A DNA stretch of 64,000 nucleotides from Algoriphagus aestuarii. Its GTDB lineage: Bacteria > Bacteroidota > Bacteroidia > Cytophagales > Cyclobacteriaceae. The translations under genes were made by a program, and so were the position numbers. Positions 1 through 8,786 of this stretch are shown piece after piece (within the stretch, counting starts at the first letter, position 1; the number at the start of each line of letters is the position of its first letter). Where the stretch lies: positions 453,873-517,872 of the forward strand of contig JAFIDK010000003.1 in NCBI GenBank assembly GCA_017051695.1. The letters are read 5' to 3'. The notes under the pieces are model-generated. The model was given only the letters and a program-made list of their open reading frames with translations. It did not search any database and had not been told where the DNA came from.

Positions 1-257
1 AAGAGCGAGTGAATACCTCACTTTATACCTCTTGGAAAGACAATATTTTAAATCTGGATCAAACCAGCCTTTCTGACATGGTGAAAATGGCCAAAGAAAA
101 TTATGGAGTCATGATAGAGGTCCAAAATGAAGCAGCATTAAATCTTACAGCTTCTGGATCAATGCCTTTATCAGATGCGGATTCATTTTTAAGCCAAATC
201 GCATTGATTTTCAATGTGGAAGTAACAAAAGAAAATAACAAGTACCTGATTAAATAA
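1..257 (+). CDS. FecR-family anti-sigma factor, C-terminal end (partial)
   Basis: Only the last ~84 codons are in the window; the frame is open through the left edge, so the GTG at 9 is not a true start. The visible part matches the C-terminal domain (DUF4974) of Bacteroidota FecR proteins: a leucine-rich segment, then YGVMIEVQNEA, then a repeat-like ITGS/LT-SGSMPLSDADSFLSQI region and a closing VTKENNKYLIK. In this family the C-terminal periplasmic domain contacts the STN domain of a SusC-type transducer, and the N-terminal part holds an ECF sigma factor at the inner membrane. The susC-like gene begins 43 bases downstream and has such an STN domain, so the two probably form one signalling unit. 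The sigma gene should lie to the left of the window. Confidence 0.85.
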   Translation, partial: ERVNTSLYTSWKDNILNLDQTSLSDMVKMAKENYGVMIEVQNEAALNLTASGSMPLSDADSFLSQIALIFNVEVTKENNKYLIK

Positions 258-285
258 CCCAAAATGTGTTTTTCCCAAAATAACC
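257..285 (+). promoter_or_regulatory. Double ACCCAAAAT leader motif before susC-like gene
   Basis: The 43-base gap between the fecR stop and the susC start holds two copies of a CCCAAAAT word (257-265 and 274-281, the second continuing as AACC). The same word lies 1-25 bases before many other starts in this window. No GGAGG-like ribosome site is present here, as is usual in Bacteroidota. A role as translation leader or operator is inference. Confidence 0.35.
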
Positions 286-300
286 TCAACCCCTTTAAAC

Positions 301-3300
301 ATGAAAAATCTATTACTATTCATGTGTTTAGGCTGCTCGGTTTTGTGGCATGCAAATGCGCAGGTCACAGACTTAATTGCGTCAGGGCAGACTAGTAGCA
401 CTGCTGGAAAAGCCAGCAAAAGTTTTTTTGATTTACAGCAAAGCCTGAATTGGCTTGAGCAGGAATTTCAGGTTTCTATTGCCTATCAGGATGAAATCGT
501 GAAGGCAAAAAAGACCCGTGCAAAAATGGATTCTTTTGAATCTGTAGAGCAGGGTTTAGAAATGCTGCTCCAAGGTACTGGACTTAAATACGATAAGGCC
601 GGTGATCGATTCTATATTATTTCTCAAAAAAAGCAAAGCCAAGCTTCTTCACTCAATAGCCAACAAGTGGTTTTGGTGAATTCTATGCCTGCTTCCAATT
701 CTATCACTTCTGGCAGCTCGCTGAGAGGGAGTGAAAACGCACTGATTAAAAAGAAAAGAATTGAAATCGGTGGAAGAGTCACTGATGAAAACGGTTCTGG
801 CTTTCCCGGAGTCAACATCCTATTGAAAGGTACAACTACTGGTGTGGTATCTGATCCACAGGGGAATTATTTGATAAATGTAGCAGATGAGAATGCTGTG
901 TTGGTTTTCTCATTTGTAGGATATGTGGATCAGGAGGTTGTAGTGGGCAATCGATCGATCATTGATGTCCAAATGCAGGTGGATGAAAGCAATTTGGAAG
1001 AAGTTGTCGTGACAGCTTTGGGGATTGAAAAATCCGCAAAAAGCCTTGGCTACGCTACCTCTACAGTGCATTCTGACGAACTTTCTATCAACAGAACTCC
1101 AAATGTGATGAATGCACTGCAAGGAAAAGTAGCAGGAGTAAGTATTTCAGCTTTAGGATCGGGCCCGGGAGGTACTTCCAAAATCAGAATCAGGGGTCAA
1201 TCTTCCATTTCAGGTCAAAACAATCCACTGATCGTAGTGAATGGGGTTCCGATTGATAACACCAACTTTGGTTCCAATCCAGGAAATAATGCCTCAGATA
1301 GCAGCATCGGTGTAAGAGGTGGAGGAAACACCTCGGATGGAGGGGATGGTTTGTCCTCTATAAATCCCGATGATGTAGAAACCATGACCATTTTGAAAGG
1401 AGCTGCTGCTGCGGCTTTGTATGGTTCCAGAGCAAAGGATGGGGTCATCATGATCACAACCAAGAGCAAGAATGATTCAAAAGGGATAGGAGTTACTTAT
1501 AACCTGAATTATACCAACGAAACACCTCTTGATTTTACAGATTACCAATATGAATATGGTCAAGGTGAGCAAGGGGTAAGACCTACCACGCCTAATCCTA
1601 CCTCGGGCCAATGGTCATTTGGTGAGAAGTTCCAACCTGGGATGACTCAGGTTCTCTTTGACGGGATTACAGTTCCTTACGAGCCTGTGAGAGATCGGGT
1701 GAAAGCATTTTTCAGAAATGGTCAAAATGTAACCAATTCCATTACCCTGGCCACATCCAGTGATAAAGGAGGAATGAGTTTGTCATTTTCTGACCTGACC
1801 AGCAGAGGGATTGTTCCCAATAATACCTACAACAGAAAGACCATCAACCTAGGCTTTGGCTATAACCTCAGCCCTAAGTTCAGTTTCAGGGGTAATTTCA
1901 ATTATTCCCATGAGGACAATAAAAACCCTCCGAATATCGGTCAGCAGGATAATACCATTCCAGTGGCGCTTTATAATATGGCCAACTCCATGCCTCTCGA
2001 TGTACTGAAAGAAAATCGCTACGACGCTAATGGAAATGAGGCAGTTTATTCAAGATTCAGAAATAGAACCAACCCTTATTTTACGCTTTCTGATCAGTTT
2101 CAAAATATCAAAAGAGATAGGATTTTTGGAAACATTGCTCTGAAATACTACTTGGCCGACTGGCTATTTGTGCAGGGAAGAGTTGGCCAGGATTATTGGA
2201 GCAGAGATCAGGAATACAACAACTTTCCTACCGGACAGGCATCGAGAGCTCCAGCTCCAGCGGGATTTGTCAATGGTGTTTACACACAGGAGCAAAGACG
2301 ATTTAGGGAGATCAACACGGATTTCTTGATCAATGCCAATAAGAAATTTGGGGAACTAGGTGTCAATGTGAACTTCGGCGGCAATCATATGCAAAGGAGA
2401 TCCGATTTAAATAGCGTGCAGGTTACGGATTTTGTTGTCCGTGACTTATATACTGTCCAAAACGGTAGAGCCAAAGACCCTCTTTATGATTTAAATGAAA
2501 GAGCAGTAAACTCGCTTTATGGATCGGCTGAATTTTCATTTAAAGATAGATTCTTCCTGACAGGAACAGTTAGGAATGATTGGTTCTCTACACTTTCTAA
2601 AGAAAACCGGAGCATTTTATATCCCTCCGTCTCCGCGAGCTGGGTATTCCATGAAAACTTAAATACGACTGGTTGGCTGAATTTCGGTAAAATTCGAGCT
2701 GCTTATGCTGAAGTAGGTAGCGATGCAGATGTAGGGGCTTATTCCAATGTACTATTCTATGGTATCAATAATAACCTCTTCGGAGGCCAACCGGTAGGCG
2801 GACCCAATGGTACCAACCTTCCTAACCCGAACTTGAGACCCATGAGAATCGGAGAGGCAGAAATTGGTTTTGAACTCAGCATGTTCCAAAGCAGGGTGAG
2901 TTTAGACATGGCACTTTATAGAAAACTGACTACCGATCAAATCGTAAGTGCGCAGATTTCTGATGCTTCCGGATTTGTAAACACTTCTATTAATAGTGGG
3001 AAAAGTGAAAACAAAGGAGTGGAAATGCTTTTGACTTTGGTGCCAATAGAAAGCAACGATTTTACCTGGGAGGCATCAATGAATGCTGCATACAACGTCA
3101 CGGAGGTTTTAAGCTTGCTGACTGATGAGCCCGGAGAAAGAATCACTGTGGGTACCCACGTATTCAATGGTGAACTAAGACAGATAGTGGGAATGGAAAT
3201 GGGGCAGGTAGCTGGTTTCGGTTACAGGAGGGATGATCAAGGCCGTAAGATATTCGGTGCAAACGGGATTCCGCTGAGAACCTCTGATTTGGTCAACTTT

Positions 3301-3834
3301 GGTAGTGCCTTACCAAACTGGGTTGGTGGATTTACAAATTCCTTTAACTACAAGGGTGTCATGCTTTCTTTCTTGATTGATTTCAAGTTAGGGAACATCA
3401 TGCTTTCCGGAACTAATTTCAATGCGGTTCGACATGGCCTTCATAAAATGACTTTGGAAGGAAGAGAAGGTGGAGTAGTAGGTGAAGGAGTAAACGAAGC
3501 CGGTGAGACGAATACCGCTGTGGCGCCAGTTCAATCTTATTGGGAAGTGGTAAGGTCCCAAGCTCTGGTAGAACCTGTAATTTATGATGGAGGCTACTGG
3601 AAATTGAGGCAAATCACTTTAGGCTATGATTTCACGAAACATCTGCCGGCAAATCAGCCCTTTAGATCCGTCAAGCTCAATTTTGTGGCGAATAATGTAC
3701 TCATGCTAAAGAAATGGGTGGATAACATAGACCCAGAATCATTTGGGTATTCTTCCGATAATTTGGTCGGGATGGAATCGACAGGTTTACCTTCTACCAG
3801 AGGGATAGGATTTAATCTAAATGTCAAATTTTAA
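301..3834 (+). CDS. SusC/RagA-type TonB-linked outer-membrane transducer with STN domain
   Basis: 1177 residues, an outer-membrane TonB-dependent receptor that imports oligosaccharide- or peptide-like ligands together with its SusD partner. A Sec signal covers residues 1-20 (cleavage after HANA). An STN (secretin/TonB short N-terminal) domain lies at about 40-108, a carboxypeptidase-regulatory-like beta domain at about 154-230 (IEIGGRVTDENG), a TonB-box-like EEVVVTALG at 233-241, then plug and beta-barrel ending in a typical C-terminal aromatic strand (GFNLNVKF). The STN domain plus the adjoining FecR gene marks it as a transducer that activates its own ECF sigma factor when ligand binds. It is followed 11 bases later by the SusD gene. 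The substrate cannot be read from the sequence; the downstream acid-sugar enzymes suggest a sugar or uronic-acid-containing ligand. Confidence 0.95.
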   Translation: MKNLLLFMCLGCSVLWHANAQVTDLIASGQTSSTAGKASKSFFDLQQSLNWLEQEFQVSIAYQDEIVKAKKTRAKMDSFESVEQGLEMLLQGTGLKYDKAGDRFYIISQKKQSQASSLNSQQVVLVNSMPASNSITSGSSLRGSENALIKKKRIEIGGRVTDENGSGFPGVNILLKGTTTGVVSDPQGNYLINVADENAVLVFSFVGYVDQEVVVGNRSIIDVQMQVDESNLEEVVVTALGIEKSAKSLGYATSTVHSDELSINRTPNVMNALQGKVAGVSISALGSGPGGTSKIRIRGQSSISGQNNPLIVVNGVPIDNTNFGSNPGNNASDSSIGVRGGGNTSDGGDGLSSINPDDVETMTILKGAAAAALYGSRAKDGVIMITTKSKNDSKGIGVTYNLNYTNETPLDFTDYQYEYGQGEQGVRPTTPNPTSGQWSFGEKFQPGMTQVLFDGITVPYEPVRDRVKAFFRNGQNVTNSITLATSSDKGGMSLSFSDLTSRGIVPNNTYNRKTINLGFGYNLSPKFSFRGNFNYSHEDNKNPPNIGQQDNTIPVALYNMANSMPLDVLKENRYDANGNEAVYSRFRNRTNPYFTLSDQFQNIKRDRIFGNIALKYYLADWLFVQGRVGQDYWSRDQEYNNFPTGQASRAPAPAGFVNGVYTQEQRRFREINTDFLINANKKFGELGVNVNFGGNHMQRRSDLNSVQVTDFVVRDLYTVQNGRAKDPLYDLNERAVNSLYGSAEFSFKDRFFLTGTVRNDWFSTLSKENRSILYPSVSASWVFHENLNTTGWLNFGKIRAAYAEVGSDADVGAYSNVLFYGINNNLFGGQPVGGPNGTNLPNPNLRPMRIGEAEIGFELSMFQSRVSLDMALYRKLTTDQIVSAQISDASGFVNTSINSGKSENKGVEMLLTLVPIESNDFTWEASMNAAYNVTEVLSLLTDEPGERITVGTHVFNGELRQIVGMEMGQVAGFGYRRDDQGRKIFGANGIPLRTSDLVNFGSALPNWVGGFTNSFNYKGVMLSFLIDFKLGNIMLSGTNFNAVRHGLHKMTLEGREGGVVGEGVNEAGETNTAVAPVQSYWEVVRSQALVEPVIYDGGYWKLRQITLGYDFTKHLPANQPFRSVKLNFVANNVLMLKKWVDNIDPESFGYSSDNLVGMESTGLPSTRGIGFNLNVKF

Positions 3835-3845
3835 GCCCCAGAGAC

Positions 3846-5363
3846 ATGAAAAAGTTACTAATAAATATATCGTTCTTAGTTGCAACTGCACTCGTAATTT
3901 CTTGTGATAGCAATTTCGATGAGTTAAACACCAATAAAGTTTCTGCTACCTCCATTGACCCAGGTTTTCAATTAAATGCGGCGATTGTCGGCTGTGCTTA
4001 TCCCAATGGAAGTTTGATATATGATATCGGAGTCGTACAGCAAATCATTTCTCCTAACTCCGGAGTATTGACTGGCGCCAATTACAATCAGGATAACCGA
4101 AATGCCACTCAGGAATTGTGGCAAGGGTACTATAGGAATGTCATCAAAAACACCCGGGATGTTATCAATAGAATTCAAGATCAGCCAGAAAGGGCTAACC
4201 TCCTTCAGATGGCAAGAATCATTCAGGCTTTTGCTTTTATGGTTTTGACAGATGATTATGGTAGTATCCCTTATTTCGAAGGCGGCCAGGGATATTCCCA
4301 ACAGATTTACCTTCCAGTATATGATTCCCAACAAGTGATCTATGAGGATATAATTAAAGAGTTGACAGAAGCGACTTCTGCATTGAATCTTTCTGGAAGA
4401 GTAGAAACAGCCGATATTTTATATGGAGGAGATTTAAACAATTGGAAAAGTTTCGGATATTCTTTATTGCTCAGGGCAGGGATGAGATTAAGTGAAGTGG
4501 ATGCTGGTAAAGCTCAACAAATTGTTCAGACGGCATTTCAGGGTGGTGTGATTTTATCAAATGATCAGAATGCGGTTATCAGACATGATCCTAACTACAC
4601 TAATACAATCGGTAACCTGCTTAATTCCACAGAAGCTTCCAACTTTTATTTGACGGCTCCATTTGTGGATTATTTGCGAAGCAAAAATGACCCTCGGCTT
4701 TCTGCCATTGCCATTACTTATGTAGGAGCTAAATCCGGACCAGAACAAACAGTAGCCAGTGGCACCTATGATGCAAGTGTACATGTAGGAATGCCTATGG
4801 GGAATGACAATGCTGGTGCTGTCAAAGCAGCCTCAGATCTCGGGTTGGCCAGTTTTTATGAATTTGCTCAGGCTGACAGAAGAAGGGTGGCAAAAAACAC
4901 AGCCCCAAACTTCCTGGTCACTGCATCTCAGAATAATCTGTTGCTGGCAGAAGCTAGACAAAGAGGCTGGATCACCAGCGGAACTGTAGAATCATACTAT
5001 AATGCGGGAGTTAAAGCTCATATGGAGCAATTGGGCATGGTCGATGAGAATTCGACAATTGCCCCAAGTGCGATAGAAGCTTATCTCGCTGAGAATCCTT
5101 TTGATTCATCCGCAGCACTTGAGCAAATCAATACTCAATATTGGGTTTCATCATTCTTGAATGGACCAGAGGCATTTGCCAATTTCCGGCGCTCGGGTTA
5201 TCCTGTGTTAAACTCCAATCCTTTTCCAGGAAAAGAAGTGGAATTTATCAATCGATTGACATACCCTAATTCTGAGATTTCTGTGAATTCTGACAATGTG
5301 AACGCTGCAATTTCATCTCAGGGGCCTGATAATCTTGCTACCAAAGTTTGGTGGCATAAATAA
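3846..5363 (+). CDS. SusD/RagB-family substrate-binding lipoprotein
   Basis: 505 residues. The N-terminus is a lipoprotein signal with the lipobox ending at Cys20 (LVISC), followed by DSNFDELNTN, the usual start of SusD-like mature proteins. The body is the alpha-helical TPR-rich fold expected for SusD (for example WQGYYRNVIKNTRDVI near 90, and the NFRRSGYP segment near the C-terminus, which is well conserved in the SusD-like group that ends with 'VWW.K'). It sits on the cell surface as the lid of the SusC barrel. Start chosen at the ATG 11 bases after the susC stop, which gives the lipobox. Transcription of the pair probably ends at the hairpin just downstream. Confidence 0.95.
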   Translation: MKKLLINISFLVATALVISCDSNFDELNTNKVSATSIDPGFQLNAAIVGCAYPNGSLIYDIGVVQQIISPNSGVLTGANYNQDNRNATQELWQGYYRNVIKNTRDVINRIQDQPERANLLQMARIIQAFAFMVLTDDYGSIPYFEGGQGYSQQIYLPVYDSQQVIYEDIIKELTEATSALNLSGRVETADILYGGDLNNWKSFGYSLLLRAGMRLSEVDAGKAQQIVQTAFQGGVILSNDQNAVIRHDPNYTNTIGNLLNSTEASNFYLTAPFVDYLRSKNDPRLSAIAITYVGAKSGPEQTVASGTYDASVHVGMPMGNDNAGAVKAASDLGLASFYEFAQADRRRVAKNTAPNFLVTASQNNLLLAEARQRGWITSGTVESYYNAGVKAHMEQLGMVDENSTIAPSAIEAYLAENPFDSSAALEQINTQYWVSSFLNGPEAFANFRRSGYPVLNSNPFPGKEVEFINRLTYPNSEISVNSDNVNAAISSQGPDNLATKVWWHK

Positions 5364-5365
5364 AA

Positions 5366-5403
5366 ATAGAACCGAGTCTGGAAATTCCGGGCTCGGTTTT
5401 ATT
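5366..5403 (+). terminator. Rho-independent terminator after SusCD
   Basis: Stem AACCGAG (5370-5376) pairs with CTCGGTT (5392-5398), and the flanking A and T runs extend it. It is followed by TTTTATT and lies directly behind the susD stop codon. Confidence 0.8.
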
Positions 5404-5423
5404 GATCTTAGTTATATTCCAAA

Positions 5424-6359
5424 ATGACAAAATCAACCATTATCCTACTGATTCTATTATTTTTTACGGTAGAATCTATTGCACAGCAAATTTCAAAAGA
5501 AGAAATGCTTTTTCTTACCCAGAAATGGACAGGAGAGCGGTTTGAAAACGGAAGACCAAAAGTTCCCGATGATATTCTCAAAAGAATGAAGGATGTCACC
5601 CATGATGAAGCCTGGGCTGTCATGAAAAATGAAGGATATCGATATCAATATGCGGATGGCTGGGGCTTGACGATCAATCCAGATAGTGTATTGGTAGGGC
5701 GTGCATTGACAGCCACGTTTATGCCTGGCCGACCTGATATTCATGATGCCATTGATGAGCGGGGTAAGAAAGAAGGAAAGCGGGGACAAAATTCCTGGCC
5801 AGTAGATTTATTACAGCCGGGTGATGTCTATGTGGTGGATCAATTTGGGATCCATAACGGAGGGCCCACGATAGGGGATAATGTCGGAAATGCCATCTAT
5901 GCCAAGTCTGGAAACGGAATCGTCTACGATGGAGCTATCCGGGATGTGGTAGGTTTAAAAGAGATCGGATCATTTACTTCTTATGTATCCAGCTATCATC
6001 CTTCCCATCACAATCAACCAGGAGATTTAAATACCATGCTGATTGGGATCAATAAACCTACTAGAATTCATCAAGTGACGGTGATGGCAGGAGATGTGGT
6101 TTTAGGCAGAGATGGAGGAGTTTCCTTTATCCCGGCACATTTGGCTGAAAAAGTAGTAGTTACTTCAGAAGTGGTTCGTCTTCGGGATATGTTTGGTCAT
6201 CAGCGCCTGAGGGAAGGAAAATATACCGCCGGCCAAATCGATACGAGATGGTCTGATGAAATTGAGAAAGACTTTTCACAATGGCTGACCGATCATATCG
6301 ATGAACTCCCCATCGCCAAAGAGCAAATCCAGGAAATTTTAAAGAAAAGAACCTGGTAA
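5424..6359 (+). CDS. Exported RraA-like aldolase family protein (copy 1)
   Basis: 311 residues. RraA-fold proteins are either RNase E inhibitors or divalent-metal class II aldolases/decarboxylases (4-hydroxy-4-methyl-2-oxoglutarate aldolase type, releasing pyruvate). Here the aldolase-type site is present: GDN at 151-153, then a glycine-rich stretch and DGAIRD with Arg173 and Asp174, which E. coli RraA lacks (it has RQ). A Sec signal peptide occupies residues 1-20 (LLFFTVESIA/QQ), so the enzyme is probably periplasmic, unusual for a normally cytosolic family. The N-terminal ~80 residues (KWTGERFENGRPKVPDDIL) are an extra segment shared with the second copy at 7714. The gene is followed 26 bases later by a Tat-exported dehydratase, and the pair is repeated downstream. 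A role in cleaving a 2-keto sugar acid made by the neighbouring dehydratase is inference. Confidence 0.85.
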   Translation: MTKSTIILLILLFFTVESIAQQISKEEMLFLTQKWTGERFENGRPKVPDDILKRMKDVTHDEAWAVMKNEGYRYQYADGWGLTINPDSVLVGRALTATFMPGRPDIHDAIDERGKKEGKRGQNSWPVDLLQPGDVYVVDQFGIHNGGPTIGDNVGNAIYAKSGNGIVYDGAIRDVVGLKEIGSFTSYVSSYHPSHHNQPGDLNTMLIGINKPTRIHQVTVMAGDVVLGRDGGVSFIPAHLAEKVVVTSEVVRLRDMFGHQRLREGKYTAGQIDTRWSDEIEKDFSQWLTDHIDELPIAKEQIQEILKKRTW

Positions 6360-6385
6360 ACTATTAGCAAACTCAATACCAACCC

Positions 6386-7663
6386 ATGAATAACAAAAAA
6401 TCACGTAGATCTTTCCTTCAAAAAGGAGCTGCTCTTGGACTAACCGGTGCTGGATTAATGACCAGTTTTGGTCAAGGATTGCAAGCAGCAGTTCAAAAGC
6501 AAAATAATTATTCCAATCCATCCGACTTAAAAATCACAGACGTCAAATGCGGTTTCGTCAGAGGAGCTGTATATGTAAAAATTTATACTAATCAAGACGT
6601 TTGGGGTTGCGGCGAGGCCGTAGATGCCATCCATGGATCTTATTACTTAGTAAAAAGACTCGGAAATCAGATCAAAGGCCAAAATCCGCTCAACCCCAAC
6701 CGATTGGCAGAACAACTAAGAAAGGGATCTTTTTTTGGAGGTGCTCAGTCTGGTGTTTTTGTTGCGGTTTTGACAGCTATTGAAACGGCACTTTGGGACA
6801 TTACAGGAAAGGTCTTTAACGTTCCTGTGTACCAATTATTAGGAGGGAAATTCCGGGATAAAATCCGGGTTTATTGCGATACAGCTTTATATACTTCCAC
6901 CAACCCAAAACCAGAAGACTATGCTACTGCAGCCAGAGATGCGGTGGATCGAGGATACAATGCCGTGAAGTTTGATGTCGATGATGGAAGAGATCCGAAT
7001 AAGTATGACCGGTTTAATTGGACGGCAAACCCGGCCGAAATAGATCGGATGTACAATGCCATAGCAGCCGTTAGAGAAGAAGTTGGGCCCAATATCGATG
7101 TCTGTGTGGATATGCATGGAAGATATGATGCTGTCACAGGGATGAAAATGGCTAAAATGTATGAGCCCTTAAATCTGATGTGGCTAGAAGAACCAGTGCC
7201 CGCAGATAATCCGGAAGTATATAAACACATAACCCAGGAGACAAGTACTCCGATTTGTGCCGGAGAGAATATTTACCTCGCGTATGGGTTTACAAAATTA
7301 CTTTCTGATGGAGCTTTGGATATCATTATGCCAGACTTACAAAAGGCAGGCGGACTTGGTGAAGCACAGCGTATTGCCAATTTGGCAAATCTCTATTATG
7401 TGCCTTTTTCCCCGCATATGGTAGCATCTTTTCTTGGTGCTATGGCCAGTTGTCATGTATGTGCTTCGGTTCCCAATTTCCAGATCATGGAATGGCAAAT
7501 CTATATGGACAAAGATGAGCTTTGGAAAGACATCGTCACCTACGATGGTCCGAGAACTGAAAACAGTTTCATCACCCTTTCAGAAAAGCCAGGTATCGGT
7601 GTGGAAATTAACGAGGAAGGCATGAGAAAACATGCCGTACCGGGAATTCCTTTTTTTGAATAA
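6386..7663 (+). CDS. Tat-exported mandelate racemase/muconate lactonizing-type dehydratase (copy 1)
   Basis: 425 residues, enolase superfamily. A twin-arginine signal (SRRSFLQKGAALGL, residues 6-19) predicts export of the folded enzyme. The mature part has the N-terminal capping domain and a (beta/alpha)8 barrel. Predicted metal ligands are Asp242 (in VDMHGRYD), Glu268 (WLEEP) and Glu294 (CAGEN). His244 in the DxH motif and His344 (FSPHM) sit where galactonate-dehydratase-like members keep general acid and base. The DxHGR pattern is like D-galactonate dehydratase, so dehydration of an aldonic acid to a 2-keto-3-deoxy acid is the likely chemistry; the exact substrate is unknown. It lies between the two RraA-like aldolase genes and probably acts with them in the periplasm. 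Confidence 0.88.
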   Translation: MNNKKSRRSFLQKGAALGLTGAGLMTSFGQGLQAAVQKQNNYSNPSDLKITDVKCGFVRGAVYVKIYTNQDVWGCGEAVDAIHGSYYLVKRLGNQIKGQNPLNPNRLAEQLRKGSFFGGAQSGVFVAVLTAIETALWDITGKVFNVPVYQLLGGKFRDKIRVYCDTALYTSTNPKPEDYATAARDAVDRGYNAVKFDVDDGRDPNKYDRFNWTANPAEIDRMYNAIAAVREEVGPNIDVCVDMHGRYDAVTGMKMAKMYEPLNLMWLEEPVPADNPEVYKHITQETSTPICAGENIYLAYGFTKLLSDGALDIIMPDLQKAGGLGEAQRIANLANLYYVPFSPHMVASFLGAMASCHVCASVPNFQIMEWQIYMDKDELWKDIVTYDGPRTENSFITLSEKPGIGVEINEEGMRKHAVPGIPFFE

Positions 7664-7713
7664 AAAATGAGATTCAATTACCCAAAACAACAACCTAAAA
7701 CCCTTCATAACCT

Positions 7714-8676
7714 ATGCAAAGTAAATTTATACAAAAAGGCTTCTTGAATGTCTTGGCAATTTCCGGCTTTTTGATGTTGTCAACAAGCTTTGGTCAAGCC
7801 CAGAATGTAGGAGCATCCCCGGAATACATTAAAGCATTGACCTCTCAATGGACCGGAGAGCGATACCCTGACGGAAGACCGAAAGTTTCGGATTCCATCC
7901 TAGAGCGACTGAAAAATATTTCCATCGAGGAAGCCTGGGGAGTATTGCGCAACAAAGGATTTCAAAATCAATACGAGGGTGACTGGCAGATTATGCTTCC
8001 GGATGAAGCAATGACCGGTCGAGTAGTCACTGCTCAATACATGCCTCTAAGACCTGATTTAGAAAAGCAAGTGAAAGACCAAGGGGTAGAAAAAGAAGGG
8101 AGATCTCCTAAAGGAGGTACGAATTCCTGGCCGATTGATATCCTGACTAATGGGGATGTCTATGTAGCCGATGGTTACGGAAAAATTGCTGACGGCACTC
8201 TCATCGGCGATAATTTGGGAAATGCCATCTTCGCAAAATCCCAACGAGGAGTAGTGTTTAATGGATCAGTTCGTGACCAGGAAGGACTTTCAGAGATCGA
8301 CGGCTTTAATGCATGGATGAAAGGACAAGATCCATCGTATATCCAGCAGATGATGCTTACCTCCATAAATACTCCCATTAGGATAGGACGGGCCACTGTT
8401 CTTCCAGGCGATGTGGTGCTGGCAAAGAAATACGGAGTGATTTTTATTCCTGCTTATCTGGTGGAGGAGTTGGTTTTGACTTCAGAAGTGACTGGACTAA
8501 GGGACGAATTTGGTCATCAAAGACTTAGAGAAGGGAAATATCTTGCCGGTCAAATCGACAGTCAATGGACAGAAGAAATCAAAAAAGACTTTTTGGATTG
8601 GTTGAATAACTATCCAGGTAAACTCCCTATGACCAAAGAAGAGCTTGATAATTACCTGAAAGAGAGGAATTATTAA
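7714..8676 (+). CDS. Exported RraA-like aldolase family protein (copy 2)
   Basis: 320 residues, a clear paralogue of the protein at 5424: both share the WTGER...GRPKV segment, the EAW motif, the NSWP(I/V)D segment and a C-terminal FGHQRLREGKY. A Sec signal covers about residues 1-29 (TSFGQAQ). The catalytic motif reads GDN (165-167) and NGSVRD with Arg187 and Asp188, so an Asn replaces the Asp of the copy-1 DG pair, which may shift specificity. The ACCCAAAAC leader at 7680 precedes the start. The two paralogues alternate with two paralogous dehydratases, which suggests duplication of a gene pair followed by divergence toward two related acid sugars or two stereoisomers. Confidence 0.85.
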   Translation: MQSKFIQKGFLNVLAISGFLMLSTSFGQAQNVGASPEYIKALTSQWTGERYPDGRPKVSDSILERLKNISIEEAWGVLRNKGFQNQYEGDWQIMLPDEAMTGRVVTAQYMPLRPDLEKQVKDQGVEKEGRSPKGGTNSWPIDILTNGDVYVADGYGKIADGTLIGDNLGNAIFAKSQRGVVFNGSVRDQEGLSEIDGFNAWMKGQDPSYIQQMMLTSINTPIRIGRATVLPGDVVLAKKYGVIFIPAYLVEELVLTSEVTGLRDEFGHQRLREGKYLAGQIDSQWTEEIKKDFLDWLNNYPGKLPMTKEELDNYLKERNY

Positions 8677-8694
8677 ACTTTTATATGTGAATCT

Positions 8695-8716
8695 GACAAA
8701 GTCAATTGACTTTGTC
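8695..8716. promoter_or_regulatory. Perfect 22-bp palindrome between the aldolase/dehydratase pairs
   Basis: Arm GACAAAGTCAA at 8695-8705 is followed immediately by its exact reverse complement at 8706-8716, with no loop. It has no long T tract (next bases CCGG), so a two-fold-symmetric protein binding site is as plausible as a weak terminator. It lies 19 bases after the copy-2 aldolase stop and 70 bases before the copy-2 dehydratase start. Confidence 0.45.
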
Positions 8717-8786
8717 CGGACTTCTCTTAGCTGGTTAAAACAAACTGGCCTTCTACAAATATGATTAATCAATAACCCAATACACT

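Noticed and set aside
9-257. Complete 82-residue gene starting at GTG 9
   Set aside because: The frame is open to the window edge and the content is the C-terminal FecR domain, so it is a partial gene.
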